This document shows positions 1 through 11,800 of a stretch of DNA of 64,000 nt, one piece after another. Each line of letters starts with the position of its first letter. The stretch's first letter is position 1. The notes under the pieces were generated by a model. That model saw only the letters and a program-made list of their open reading frames with translations, made no database searches and was not told where the DNA came from. This DNA is from Panicum virgatum. Lineage: Eukaryota > Streptophyta > Magnoliopsida > Poales > Poaceae. A program made the position numbers and the translations under genes. Where the stretch lies: positions 9,598,506 to 9,662,505 of the forward strand of contig NC_053137.1 of assembly GCF_016808335.1 (NCBI RefSeq), given 5' to 3'.

Positions 1-405
1 TTTGAACGAACTAAATTCTAGACATTTTAATCAAAACTTCTGCTCGAAACATGTACTGATGCATGTTTCCCATGACGTCCTTGGAGCTACCAATTCTCAT
101 CAAGCTGCTGTTAATTGTGTTTGCGATAATTTGTAGGGGTATTTTGGTAATATTTTCTCCCTAAAAATTTATTCCCGAGCTACGCATCCAGGGGAATTTT
201 TTTTTTAGGGCTACGCATCCAGGGGATTAGTAAAAATTGACAATAACTTAACCGCAGAGGGGCTATAATGGCTAGCTATTATAATCGCTGCAAACAGGAA
301 CCATAGAATTACAAGATCATAATTATGAAAACATGGAGTTATGTGATAAGTACGCCACAAATACTGTACTAATAGTGTGCCAGTGCATCATTAGCAATAA
401 ACAGA

Positions 406-483
406 ATGCCTGAAATCGATGTGGATTTATTCACGGCCCTGTGGGCGATTGCATCAGCAGGTTCTGTCTGGCCGGCGCAGTAA
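406..483 (+). pseudogene. Truncated copy of a small ORF downstream of SurE copy 1
   Basis: The frame begins MPEIDVDLF and stops after 25 codons. Longer versions of the same frame occur in unit 2 (8569-8706) and unit 3 (60613-60738). A small deletion after the SAGSV stretch brings a TAA into frame here; the downstream EKHHMK codons are still present at the nucleotide level but out of frame. I recognise no family. It is convergent with SurE and probably overlaps the SurE 3' UTR on the opposite strand. Function is unknown, and it may not be a gene at all. Confidence 0.3.
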
Positions 484-737
484 GCATCCTGGTCACTGAG
501 AAGCATCACATGAAAGCAGAGTCAAATGATGGTGAATAAGCAGGGCATCTCTTTGTAAATGCATAGTTCAGAGGCAACCTATGGAGCAGAATATATGCTG
601 ACAGTGATTGTCACATTATGCCAAACAGTAAGAGTGGTAATAAACGTGCTATCAGGGTAATAAAGTTAATTTATTAGAAGAGGCAACATGAAATTCGATC
701 AAGGTGGTGAATATAGAGATTTACAAATTTTGTTGGC

Positions 738-3700
738 TCATGGTACTCTGTTTCTAGAAAATGAAGAACCGAGAGAAGAGAAATTGCTAACCAGGCGTGA
801 CACGCAAGCTTTGAAGTAGGGTATGGCATCTGGATCTGTGCGGGAAAGAGCGCCCAAAGGAGTAACAGTAATCTGGAATAAGCAAGAAATATTTATTATA
901 AATCTTTTCTATACGAATGATGGAGGTTTTATTATAGCTAGGTCATTCTTACATATCCATCAACTAGGGACTTGTGGTCCATGTCCTCTCCTTCCACTTC
1001 ATCAGAACTTCTCCCTACAATCTGTTTGGAATTCCATCAAGGGAAAACTATTAATACACATTAACTCATCAAGTTTAATTCATAAAGTGAAATGTTTTAG
1101 TTTAGCTACCATAAAACAGAAACAACAAAATAAAATGAGAACAAAATGTCCGAAGATCCGCAATGAGACAAACAGTTATAATTTGTATAGCTACTCCCCA
1201 TTTCAAACTGCTGAATATAAATAATGCAACACCATTTAAACTTAATAACTTAGAAGCATGCTGCATCAGACGATTATATTGAACCTCAGAAAATGAGAAA
1301 AGTAGAACAGTATGACCTCAAGAGATGAAATGAGATGAGGTTCCAATTCTCTGGTACACATTTGATGGTTTTATCTTAGGAAACTATTTTTCTTCGAAGA
1401 TACCTATGAGATCCAGTTCAAATGTCATTGAGATATTAGCATGAAGTTTAGAAATGCTAACTTACCACTCTCTTAAACAGTAGGTCATTCTCTGCTGGAG
1501 TAACTAGTTCGCTGTCCTTTTCACCATCCACATCCATGTTTGCTGTCTGGTAACTTTCTACAGCAGGCTTCTTGTAAACAGTTTGCTCCCAACTAATTCT
1601 GGCCATATATTTTCCTTGTTTCGTAATTTTATACCCCTATTGCCAAGAAAAAGACAGTTAGAAAAACTCCATCTGTTCATAAACAAAGATTCAGACATAA
1701 ATATTTTAGAAAAGTTCTGAAGCAAAATCCATTAACATTGAACATTAAGTGATACTCAGCAGAAATATAATAATTCTTAGCACTTTTGCATGTCAGGGCC
1801 ATACTTTATAGTTTGTCCAGATGTAAATATATAGCTCAATGCGTTTATGTTTGCTTCCCTATACAACTCTAAAATCGCAGTGCATTACTTTACTTTAGAT
1901 CACTGTTGCTGATTTACCTTGTGGTGTGCAGCATCTGTTGGTACATCTACATTCAAGAATGATCCTTGGGGATATGTTCCATTCTTGATCTCAGTCACGA
2001 TGGTATTTATCAGAGGCATACAGACCTCTGCGGACACCTTGAGGTCATTGACGCTGCTCTGACCCGCAACCCTGAACAATTGGGAGATCAAATAGAGTTC
2101 TCAGTTTTGACTGACTTGCATAGATTCAACACACAGGATGGCATGGCTGAGAGCTGGAATATGCAAATATTGAGCATATGTACTTTGAAATTGACTTCTT
2201 GTATTTTCATCAATGAACAGTAGTAGAGTTATCTGGAATCTGGGGTTCTGAGACCTATTGAAATTGCAGAAGATCCAGAAATATTCAAATAATCTGAACA
2301 AGGATTATAAAGTTCTATAAGAAACCAGAATTAGTTCAACTTCCCAAAGAAGAAATATAGTTATTCCACACACGCATACACACAAAAATCTTTCTTATCA
2401 GAGTAATTCATCAATTCATTTTCTAGATCAACCATTGTGGCTGGACAACAGGCTTCCTGAAAGGCAAAAGCTATTATGCAGTTTGTGTCACCAAATATCA
2501 GTCAACTATTTTTCATACTTTAGACTGTATCATACCATTTGTTCTAACACTTCAGGACACAATTAAAATTGAAAGCGCACAACAGAGCAGGTAACGACTG
2601 CTTCTTTGCAGACAATGTATTGGAACCATCTAGTTCAACTTTATAGTCCATTTTGTCTAACAGAATTTGGTTCAGAGTTGTTATACAACACAGCATACAA
2701 CATGTACTGAAGGATGGATATAGCCATGACTGAAGCCAGTATTCTTATGGTTTGATCAGCAGTAAAACCGAAGAGCCTATCAACATATAGGTCACTAACA
2801 GCTGCTGAATGTGAAAGAATGTGGTTTAGTACAGCAGACAAAATCAAAGAAAAAAAAATATTTGCATACCAATCATATGACATAGCTATGGAAGGAATCC
2901 CATATAAAAATGCCTCCCTAGCACCAGCAACTGTTCCAGAATAAATGCTGCAAATTAAAGCACAAAACACTGATGATTCACTGGCACATACATAAATTTG
3001 TTTCTGAACGAAAAATCAAAAGACATCTAAGATAATCAGTTATTACAATTTCCTAGATAATTTATAGGACTTCTTAACTCCAGTAATATTTTAAGATCAT
3101 GAATACATATGTATTGACACAGACAGAGAATCAGAGATACTTACACGTGGTATCCACAATTGTTTCCAATGTTGATTCCGCTAAGTACCTGCATTAAGGA
3201 TCATGTAGGAATGGAAATCAAGTACTGTTTATGATAAGAGGGCAGGTAAATAAAGAATCTATTTGTAACTAGATTTTAGAATAAAACCATAAAAAATAAT
3301 TTCTGGTATATCTACCAATATACTTCAAAACTCACCAGATCAGGAACCACACCATCAAAGAGCTTCCCAGAGATGCCTAAAGAGGCGCAGTCGGCAGGAG
3401 TTCCTGGCATCAGTAGGAGTAAACATGAGCACTCAGCATGCAATGTCTTTGAAATTTTAATATGATTCCAAATATCTTATATGGGAAAGTTCTTATGAAT
3501 AAGTTGAAGGAATCAACAGAAGACAAACCTGAAACTCCAAATGCTGTAGCACCACTTATATCAACACGTTTACAGCGGAGTGCAGGGCGCCATGTGATGC
3601 AGTGGCTAACACCCGATTTGTCTCTGCATTTTTGTTGAAAAGTAGATGATAAATATAAAAAGAGTTGGGACGAGGACTGGTGCCATAATAATATAAGATA

Positions 3701-4817
3701 GTAAGCATGACCCTTGACCAACTACAACGAATAAAATACTACATGGCAGGCTTTCTATTCTTCATGTGCATACATAAAACACCCATATTTTTTTTTTCAA
3801 TTTCCTTCTCAACAACCAAGTCTACAAGTACGGTCAATAACAAAACACAATTTTATTAACAAAGCCACTGACTAGATGAACCATCAACCATAGTTGCTTC
3901 TTGGTTATTTGAGTTTTCCGTTTGGCTTAGCTACACCCATATCATAACATTTACATCTCAGCATACTCAAATACATTTTCCACTGAAAGCAACTTGGCAA
4001 CTTGGATGGTGCATTTGCAACTAATGGGTGGAAATTATTACACAAAATGTTGATTCCATATTGTGCACAGAGCATCTTGCAAACCTGATGCTTCTGTACA
4101 CAAAGCGGTTAAATTTATTATTTGTTTTCTTCCAAAGTGTTTTTATAGATTCATCGTGTCAATGGCAAGTTCGCTACTTTGTCCTTTTTTGAAAATGAAA
4201 AGGACTCTAGCCACAACGGAAGCAACTCTAAACCCACAGAAAACAAGATTAGTTGGAAACAAATTACTTGTAAGTATCAAAAATTTCTTTTTTATTATTT
4301 CTTTTGCAGTAAAATTAGGCCCCGCAATTTCACACCAATAGTCAACAGGGAGACAGTAACTATCAACTGCTGCAACCTGCAAATCCTGAAATTTACAAAA
4401 AAAAGAAAAGATTTTTTTCTATGACCATTCCTCTTCTTCGTCTTCGTGGGTGAGAATGCCAAAGGAGAAGGGATGAAAACAAAACTTTCCCCTCTAAATC
4501 CTTGTTCTTTTTTCTCGCATACTACTTCCTCCTAAGTCACTGACCAAATCCCGTGATACAACCACATAATCTCCAAGAGCACCAACTAAACAAGCAAGCA
4601 AGCAAGAAATCGGAAGGACACGAGCGAGAAGAGGGGATGGATCGCAAGGCGAAGGGGGGGACATTTACGTGTCGGGCGCGCAGACGAGGACGCGGTAGCG
4701 CCGCGCGGCGACGAGCTGGTCGACGAGGAAGCGGAGCCCCGGCGCGTCGATGCCGTCGTCGTTCGTCACCAGCAGCACCGGCGCCTGCGCCGCCGCAGCA
4801 GCCGCCGTTGAGTCCAT
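738..4817 (-). CDS. SurE-type 5'-nucleotidase/phosphatase, copy 1 (nine exons)
   Basis: SurE proteins are metal-dependent phosphatases that remove phosphate from nucleoside monophosphates. Exons on the minus strand, 5' to 3': 4817-4669, 3623-3529, 3403-3336, 3188-3145, 2947-2870, 2071-1918, 1636-1466, 1021-953, 872-738. Every intron reads GT-AG and the joined length is 963 nt, giving 320 residues and TGA with no internal stop. Visible family features are the N-terminal VTNDDG metal-binding motif (about residues 17-22), CAPD followed by DKSGVSH (the active-site serine loop), [29 protein letters not shown] near residue 180, and a C-terminal [15 protein letters not shown] 4817 is chosen because copy 2 starts at the same place and VLLVTNDDG follows about 13 codons later, as usual. 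About 65 bp upstream the sequence changes to an apparent insertion, so the native promoter may be displaced. No targeting signal is obvious. Confidence 0.9.
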
Positions 4818-4882
4818 GCGAGCGGAGCACGGATGGGGAAGGGGAGGCTTTCTGTTTCCGTTCGCGGCCACGGCTTCCCGTT

Positions 4883-5732
4883 AGGCAAAATAGCCACAAT
4901 CCTCCCTCGGGGGCGCCCGACTATAGAAATATAAAATTTTAGATTATTTAACCCGAGAACGTATTAAGTGCAAATCAATCTCTTCGTGTGTAAATTATAG
5001 AAATTTTAATCTAAATCATCGGATCGACATTCAAAGGCCATGAGGATGGTGTAATTTTATAATCTGACTCCGCTCTTGGATTGTGTAATCACACTTTTGC
5101 AAATCCCCCTCCCACCCCTACGCCTCTCCCCTTCAATGTTGATTTGATGGTTTAGATTAAAGTTTTCATAGTTTGCACGGAGAGGTTAGTTTGCACCTAA
5201 TATATTCCCATCCAAAGCAACCTAACTTCGTCCATAAATAATCTGATGTAGTATGCCACGTTTTTCAGTCACTATTCAGTCAACTTGAGATGTGAAATAT
5301 CGCTTTTACCCTCTATCCATATAACAAATTTAACACAAGCAGCTTTCAACTAGCATCGTGCCAGATCACTCCCTCCGGTATCAAATCGCCGCCCCTCCCA
5401 CAGCGCAGCTCGCCGCCCCCTCTCTGCCAGTGAACACGGTCCTCCCTTTCCAGGTCAGGTTGCCGCCTCTAGCACCAAAGAGGCCATCGCAGCTAGACCG
5501 CTCCTAACCACCGCTCGTCGCCTCCTCCCTACCAGCTCGAGTCGCTGCCCCTCGCCATACCAGCGAGGCCACTACACCCAGACTACCTGTAATCACCTTC
5601 CTAGCAGTTCGCAGCGATGCGGACTGAAAGCTACCTGCATTAAATCTGCTCTATGAATGGAGAGTAAAAAGAATATTTCACACCTAAGCTGACTAGGCGG
5701 TGATGATTTTGCCTATTTCGCCGCTCCCGTAG
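4883..5732. mobile_element. Possible non-autonomous MULE-like insertion upstream of SurE copy 1
   Basis: Relative to copy 2, about 850 bp interrupt the 5' flank of copy 1. The candidate target duplication is tcccgtt (4876-4882 and 5733-5739). The ends carry imperfect inverted repeats: ggcaaaatagccacaatc on the left, and ggcgaaataggcaaaatc as the reverse complement of the right end, the latter offset by about 10 bp. The interior switches from AT-rich (4920-5340) to GC-rich (5370-5600), as in Pack-MULEs with captured sequence, but I recognise no captured gene. The 7-bp duplication is shorter than the 9 bp normal for Mutator elements, so class assignment is tentative. Confidence 0.4.
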
Positions 5733-5815
5733 TCCCGTTCATGCACCTATTAGCGTTTTTTGGTTGGGTGTTGTCAATTGGCAACCGCACCCTGCTGTCG
5801 TTCCTGGGATTCTTG

Positions 5816-6489
5816 TCAGATTCAGGGCCGGCTCCAGGGCCATGCAGGAGAGGCCATGCCCGGGCGCCCACAAGACAAAGGCCAAATATCGGGAATTCTA
5901 TTCATCGCGCAGGTGGGATTGTGCTGTCGCAGAGAAATGCTTCGGCCCATAAAAAAACTGCTTCGGGCATTTGGTCACGAGGAGATAAGAGACGCACCGT
6001 GGACGATCCAGCCATCCAGGAGGCCGCAGGATTGCAGGAAACACCAAACGTGATCAGCGATTCATCGGTCCTCGCGACCTCGCCTGATTTTCATTCAGGC
6101 GTCTGCCGGCCAAGACCATCTCCCCTACGTGGCGCACGGGTGCGTGCCCAGCTCATTTTGAATTCGTGAATCAAGAAGTAGCGATTGATCGGCTGAAAAA
6201 AGTTTCTCAAAATTAAAATTACTGAAAAAATCGTTTGAGATCAACTGTGTTGTCATAGAGAGGAGTGAATAGCTTAGCTATGTGTAGCATTGAGAATGAT
6301 ATCTCATCTTGTTATTGTTCTCAATGCTTTTGCATCAAAAAATGCCCGAAACAGTTTTTTTATGGACAAAAGCATTATTGTTGATGCCATTATTGTATTC
6401 ACCGCACCATCGATGCGGTGCGGTGCTGCCATGATTTTTAAGTAGATACCAGATTTTTTTTTTCAAATGGAAGTCTTGTTTAACTATAC
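5816..6489. other. Spacer between units 1 and 2, with an inverted-repeat pair
   Basis: No convincing gene is seen. A pair of roughly 33-bp inverted repeats lies at 5940-5972 and 6340-6373; each arm contains atgcccgaa and a run of seven T or A. Within it a shorter palindrome pairs agcattgagaa (from about 6277) with ttctcaatgct. The open frames at 5741-6169 have no recognisable motif and overlap one another. Confidence 0.4.
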
Positions 6490-6687
6490 TTTCACCCACT
6501 GACGGATTTTTCTAACATGGTTCACTTTGCATCAGTAGCAATTCGGGTTGATTAGACCTGACCTCCTGGCAAGTGGGACCCACTGCCGGGAACCACACCT
6601 TCTGCGCAAACGGTTAGTGTAAATTCAACTTTTGGTCACAATATACTGTTGAATGAGACATTTTTTTGGGTTCTTTACGAATCATAA

Positions 6688-6913
6688 GGCTCTGTTTAGT
6701 TCCAAAAACTTTTTTACAGTATCCGTCACATCGAATCTTTGGACACATGCATGGAGCATTTAGCTGAAAAAATAACTAATTACATAGTCTAACTGATTAA
6801 CATGAGACGAATCTTTTAAGCATAATTAGTCCATAATTGGACATTGATTGTCAAATAACAACGAAAGTGCTACAGTGTCAAAATCTAAAAAAATTCGCGA
6901 ACTAAACAAAGCC
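6688..6913. mobile_element. Tourist-like (PIF/Harbinger) MITE
   Basis: A 226-bp element with inverted ends: ggctctgtttagttcc on the left and gaactaaacaaagcc on the right. It is flanked by the 3-bp target duplication TAA (6685-6687 and 6914-6916). Unit 3 has the same site unoccupied at 60199-60201 (gaatcaTAAatctc), which fixes both ends. The sequence has no coding capacity. It resembles the common grass MITE with interior text such as cgaatctttggaca and caacgaaagtgctaca. Confidence 0.9.
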
Positions 6914-7091
6914 TAAATCTCCAATTATATGGCCACAAACAGATATGTAACAACAGAACATAATTTAATTCCCTTCTCTTTAAATTCTAGACATTTTTAG
7001 TCAACTTCTGCTCGAAACATGTACTGATGCATGTTTCCCATGACGTCCTTTTCTTGGAGCTACCAATTCTCATCCAACTGCTGTTAATTAT

Positions 7092-8307
7092 TGTCGGTAC
7101 CCTGCAACTAGGGTACCCACTCCTACTGTGCCAAGACTCGCGTAGTTATCCGTAACTACGCCCTAAGGAGCTGAGCAGCCGGACTCCTAGGTTCCGACTC
7201 CATCTCACCGGACCAACGGTCCCAGACCTGCTTCCCGTTCGGGGATGGGTCCGGTGTCACCACGTGTCCCAGAGGTGGAAATGCTCAGCACCTGTGGCCG
7301 CGGACCCGGACCCCCGCAGGTGGGTCCGGGACCTCCACGTGCCATCTGGACTCCCGCAGATGCGTCCGGGACCTCCACGTGCCTATCCGGACCCCCCGTG
7401 AGCTCTCGGCTCAGCTAGCTGCTCGGGAGGGGTCCGGAGCCGCCACGTGTTACGCAGACGCGGGCACGGGTGCAAGCCTTCCGCAGGAAGCTCCTTCACC
7501 CACCCGCATTAAGTGCGAGTGGTTGAGGCAGGCTCTGCTGCCGCTGGGCACGGGGTAGCTTTTGTCAGTCCACACTGTGGATCGCCAGTTACCGAGGCGG
7601 CTCGTCAGTTACCAAGGCAAGCATTAAAGACGCAGCGCCGCGCCCATGGGCGACGAGTCATGATGACCAGCTATTGACTGGAGCAACAGTGCACGCTGCT
7701 ACAGTGGACTGAGTCAGTAGTTCGGCGCTTCATCATGACCTCGACGCGCGGCTGCAGAGGATAGACTCTACTCTGACAGGACAACTCAAGACCATCCTTG
7801 GTCAGAAGCTACGCACGGAAGCCGACGACAAGATCTCCGGATCTGAGGCATTGAAGGCAATACAACACTAGTGGACGTAGAGAATTACGCTCCGGCGGCC
7901 CGAACCACTCTAAACCGGCTGTGTTCATCGTGTTCTTGAGTGAGATCGGACTAGGACTAGCTAACCCCCGAGTACACACCTTCTGGGCTTAGGCGGGTGC
8001 ATTCCGCCACCCGGCTGTGGTTAGCAGCACCACGACATCTGGCGCGCCAGGTAGGAGGGCTTTAGCTAGTTTTAGCTCATCTCTTGCCCCATCTCCATGG
8101 CTCGGGTGGTTGAGCACTCCCACCACCACGACGTAGAGATGACGGAGGGTGTGGCATCATCCGCGCCACACGCCTCTCGCCTTCCTGCGCCAGGGGCAAC
8201 CGTGCCCGTGGAGCAGCCACCGTCGGCAGCGCGCGCGCGCTGCACGTCAGCAAGAGTCAGGGCGCCCGTCAAGGGCCCCCTCACAAGCTGCGAGCGGCGG
8301 AGCGACA
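7092..8307 (+). mobile_element. Internally deleted Gypsy-type LTR retrotransposon
   Basis: The element begins TGTCGG and ends CGACA, with a perfect 5-bp target duplication ATTAT (7087-7091 and 8308-8312); the unoccupied site is visible in units 1 and 3. A full LTR appears to span 7092-8037, itself TGTCG...CGACA. It is followed directly by tctggcgcgccaggta (8038-8053), a primer-binding-site-like stretch typical of grass Gypsy elements. Only about 250 bp of leader or early gag-like GC-rich sequence follow before the terminal CGACA, so the rest of the interior and nearly all of the 3' LTR are missing. Confidence 0.8.
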
Positions 8308-8568
8308 ATTATGTTTGAGATAACTTGTAGGGGTATTTTGGCAATATTTTATCCCAAGAAAATTATTCCCGAGCTACGCATCCTGGATTGGTAAAAACTG
8401 ACAGTAACTTCCGCAGAGGGGCTATAATGACAAGCTATTATAATCGCTACAAAGAGGAACCATAGAAATACAAGACCAATGAATACCACAGTTTTGAAAA
8501 CACGGAGTTATGAACACCACAGATACTGTACTACATAGTGCGGCAGTGCATCATTAGCAATAAACAGA

Positions 8569-8706
8569 ATGCCTCAAATCGATGTGGATTTATTCGCAAC
8601 ACCGCCGGCGATTGCATCAGCAGGTTCTGTCTGTCGGGCCGGCCTGGTAAGTATCCTGGTCACGGAGAAGCATCACATGAAAGAAGAGTCAAATGATGGT
8701 GAATAA
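8569..8706 (+). CDS. Small ORF (45 aa) downstream of SurE copy 2
   Basis: The frame reads MPQIDVDLF, a small hydrophobic stretch around SAGSVCRAGLVSILV, then a charged tail with EKHHMKEESNDGE and TAA. It matches the unit 3 ORF (60613-60738) across most of its length and is longer at the C-terminus. The hydrophobic centre could be a single membrane segment. I recognise no family and see no dedicated promoter. The bases after the hydrophobic stretch (ggtaagtat) also look like a splice donor, so this could be an internal exon of a lost gene. Confidence 0.3.
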   Translation: MPQIDVDLFATPPAIASAGSVCRAGLVSILVTEKHHMKEESNDGE

Positions 8707-8871
8707 GCAGGGCATCTCTTTGTAAATGCATAGTTCAGACTTCAGAGGAAACTTAGGAACAGAATAAATGCTGGACAGTGATTGTTACATTATGCCAAAC
8801 AGTAAGAGTGGTAAACGTGCTATCAGGGTAGCAAAGGTGGTGAATATAGAGATTTAAAAATTTTCGTTGGC

Positions 8872-11800
8872 TCATGCTACTCTGCTTCTAGAAAATGAAG
8901 GACCGAGAGAAGAGAAATTGCCAACCAGGCGTGACACGCAAGCTTTGAGGTAGGGTATGGCATCTGGATCCATGCGGGAAAGAGCGCCCAAAGGAGTAAC
9001 AGTAATCTGGAATAAAGTAATGAACAAGACATGTTTATTGTAAATCTTTTCTATATGAATGATGGAAATTGTATCATAGCTGGGTCATCCTTACGTATCC
9101 ATCAACTAGGGACTTGCGGTCCGTGTCCTCCTCTCCTTCCACTTCATCAGAAAATTTTTCTACAATCTGTTCGGAATATCATCAACGAAAACCATTAATA
9201 CACATTAAGTGATCAATTTTGATTCACAAAGTGACATGTTTTAGTTTAGCTACCATAAACAGAAACAAAAAAAATAAGAACAGAATGTCCAAAGATCCAC
9301 AATGACACAGCAAACAGTTATCATTTGTATAGCTACGCCCCATTAAAAACTGCTAAATACCAATAATGCAACACCATTTAAACTTAATAACTTAGAAGCA
9401 GGCTGCATCAGACCACTATTGAACCACAGAAAGAGCGAAAAGCAGAATAGTATGACCTCAAGAGATGAGATTAGGTTCTAATTCTCTGGTACACATTTGA
9501 TGGTTTTATCTTAGAAAACTATTTTTCTTCAAAGATACCTATGAGAACCAGTTCGAATGTGATTGAGAGATTAGCATGAAGTTTAGAAATGCTAACTTAC
9601 CACTCTCTTAAAAAGTAGGTCATTCTCTGCTGGAGTGACTAGTTCACTGTCCTTTTCATCATCAACATCAATGTTTGCTGTCTGGTAACTTTCTACAGCA
9701 GGCTTCTTGTAAACAGTTTGCTCCCAACTAACTCTGGCTGCCATATATTTTCCTTGTTTCGTAATTTTATACCCCTATTGCCAAGAACAGGACAGTTAAA
9801 AAAACTTAGGTTTCCATCTGTTCATAAACAAAGATTCAGACATAAATGTTTCAGAAATGTTCTGAAGTGAAATCCGTTAACATTGAACATTAAGTGAAAC
9901 TCAGCAGAAATATAAAAATTCTTAGCACTTTGGCATGTCCAGGGCCATGCTCTACAGTTTGTCGAGATGTACATGTATAGCTTAATGCGTTTAGGTTTGC
10001 TTCCCCCATACAACTCTAAAAATCGTAGTGCATGATAGAATTAAGTCCTGATGGTAAATTAGAATAATCTGTTAGTAGTGCCTGTGAGCACTTATCACCA
10101 ATTATGCTTTGCTAGTGCCTATGTGCACCTTAGATGCTCTTTAGATGCTTTGCATAGCTTCTAAGCCACCTACTCATGGTTGGCCTATATATGTACCTAA
10201 GACTGCCATCTATTGGACGAGAGAGAGAAATGGAAAACTTGTCATTTGGGCCAAAAGTTCAATACTTAACTTCAGATCACTGTTAGTGATTTACCTTGTG
10301 GTGTGCAGCATCTGTTGGTACATCTACATTCAAGAATGATCCTTGGGGATATGTTCCATTCTTGATCTCAGTCACGATGGTATTTATCAGAGGCATACAG
10401 ACCTCTACAGACACCTTGAGGTCATTGACACTGCTCTGACCCGCAACCCTAAACAATTGGGAAATCAAATAGAGTTCTCAGTTTTGACTCAGTTGCAGCA
10501 GACAGGATGGCATGGGCGCATGGCTGAGAGCTGGAATATGCAAATATGGAGCATATTCATCAATGAACAGTGGCAGTTGTCTGGAATCTGGGGTTCTGAG
10601 ATCTATTGAAATTGCAGAAGAGTAAAAAAATGTTCAAATAATCTGAACATAGGATTATAAAGTTCTATATGAAACTGGAATTATTTCAACTTCACAAAGA
10701 AGAAATATATTTATTCCACACACGCATACACACAGGCATTGGTCAATAATTTTCTATATCAACCATTGGCTGAACAACAGGCTTCCAGAAAGGCAAAAGC
10801 TATAATGCAGTTGGTGTCACCAAATATCAGTCAACTACTTCTATGCTTTCATACTTTAGACTGTATCATACCATTTGTTTGACACTTCAGAGGATTCAAT
10901 TAAAACTGAAAGGACACAACAGATTAGGCAACGACAGTTTTTTCGCAGACAATGTATTGGAACCACCTTGTTCAACTTTACAGTGCATTTTGTCTAACAG
11001 ATTTGATTCGGACATGTTATACAATGACAGCATGCAACAGGTACTGAAGGATGGATATAACCATCACTGAAGCCAGTATTCTTATGGTTTGATCAGCAGT
11101 AAAACCGAAGAGCCTATCAACATATCATTCACATGAAATGCACAGCTCTATAACATTTTATACAAACATACATCATATTTTTTGGGTCACCAATAGCTGC
11201 TGAATGTGAAAGAATGTGGTTTAGTACAGCGGATAAAATCAAAGAGAAAAGAGTATTTCCATACCAATCATATGACATAGCTATTGCAGGAATCCCATAT
11301 AAAAATGCCTCCCTAGCACCAGCAACTGTTCCAGAATAAATGCTGCAAATTAAAGCAGAAAACACTCATGATTCACTGGCACATATTTCTTTTAACCACT
11401 AATCAGTTGTTACAATTTCCAACAGATAATTTAGAGGACTTCTTAACTCCAGCAATATGTTTAAGATCATCAATACATATGTATTGACAGAGACAGAGAT
11501 ACTTACACGTGGTATCCACAATTGTTTCCAATGTTGATTCCACTAAGTACCTGCATTAAGGATCATGCAGGAATGGAAATCAAGTAATGTTTATGACAAG
11601 AGGACAGGTAAATAGAGAATTTGTTCATAATTAGAATATAGAATAAAACCATAAAAAATAATTTCTTGTGTATCTATCAAGATACTTCAAAACCCACCAG
11701 ATCAGGAACCACACCATCAAAGAGCTTCCCAGAGATGCCTAAAGAGGCGCAGTCAGCAGGAGTTCCTAGCATTAGTAGGAAAAAATATGAGCACTCAGCA

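Larger units (their letters stand above)
1..5815. repeat. Tandem SurE unit 1 (downstream flank, gene, short 5' flank)
   Basis: This is the first of three homologous segments. The downstream flank at 1-700 matches unit 2 (about 6980-8830) and unit 3 (about 60270-60880) almost base for base outside insertions; all three share the ctgctgtta region, the 'gtaggggtattttgg' stretch and the small-ORF region. Homology resumes upstream of the gene at about 5735-5815, which matches 13220-13296 of unit 2. The left edge lies outside the window. Confidence 0.85.

Noticed and set aside
4143..4382. Possible extra SurE exon (frame with [18 protein letters not shown] after a ttgcag)
   Set aside because: The aligned region of copy 2 (about 12660-12735) does not keep the frame, and exon 1 joins exon 2 (DKSGVSH) directly in the family.
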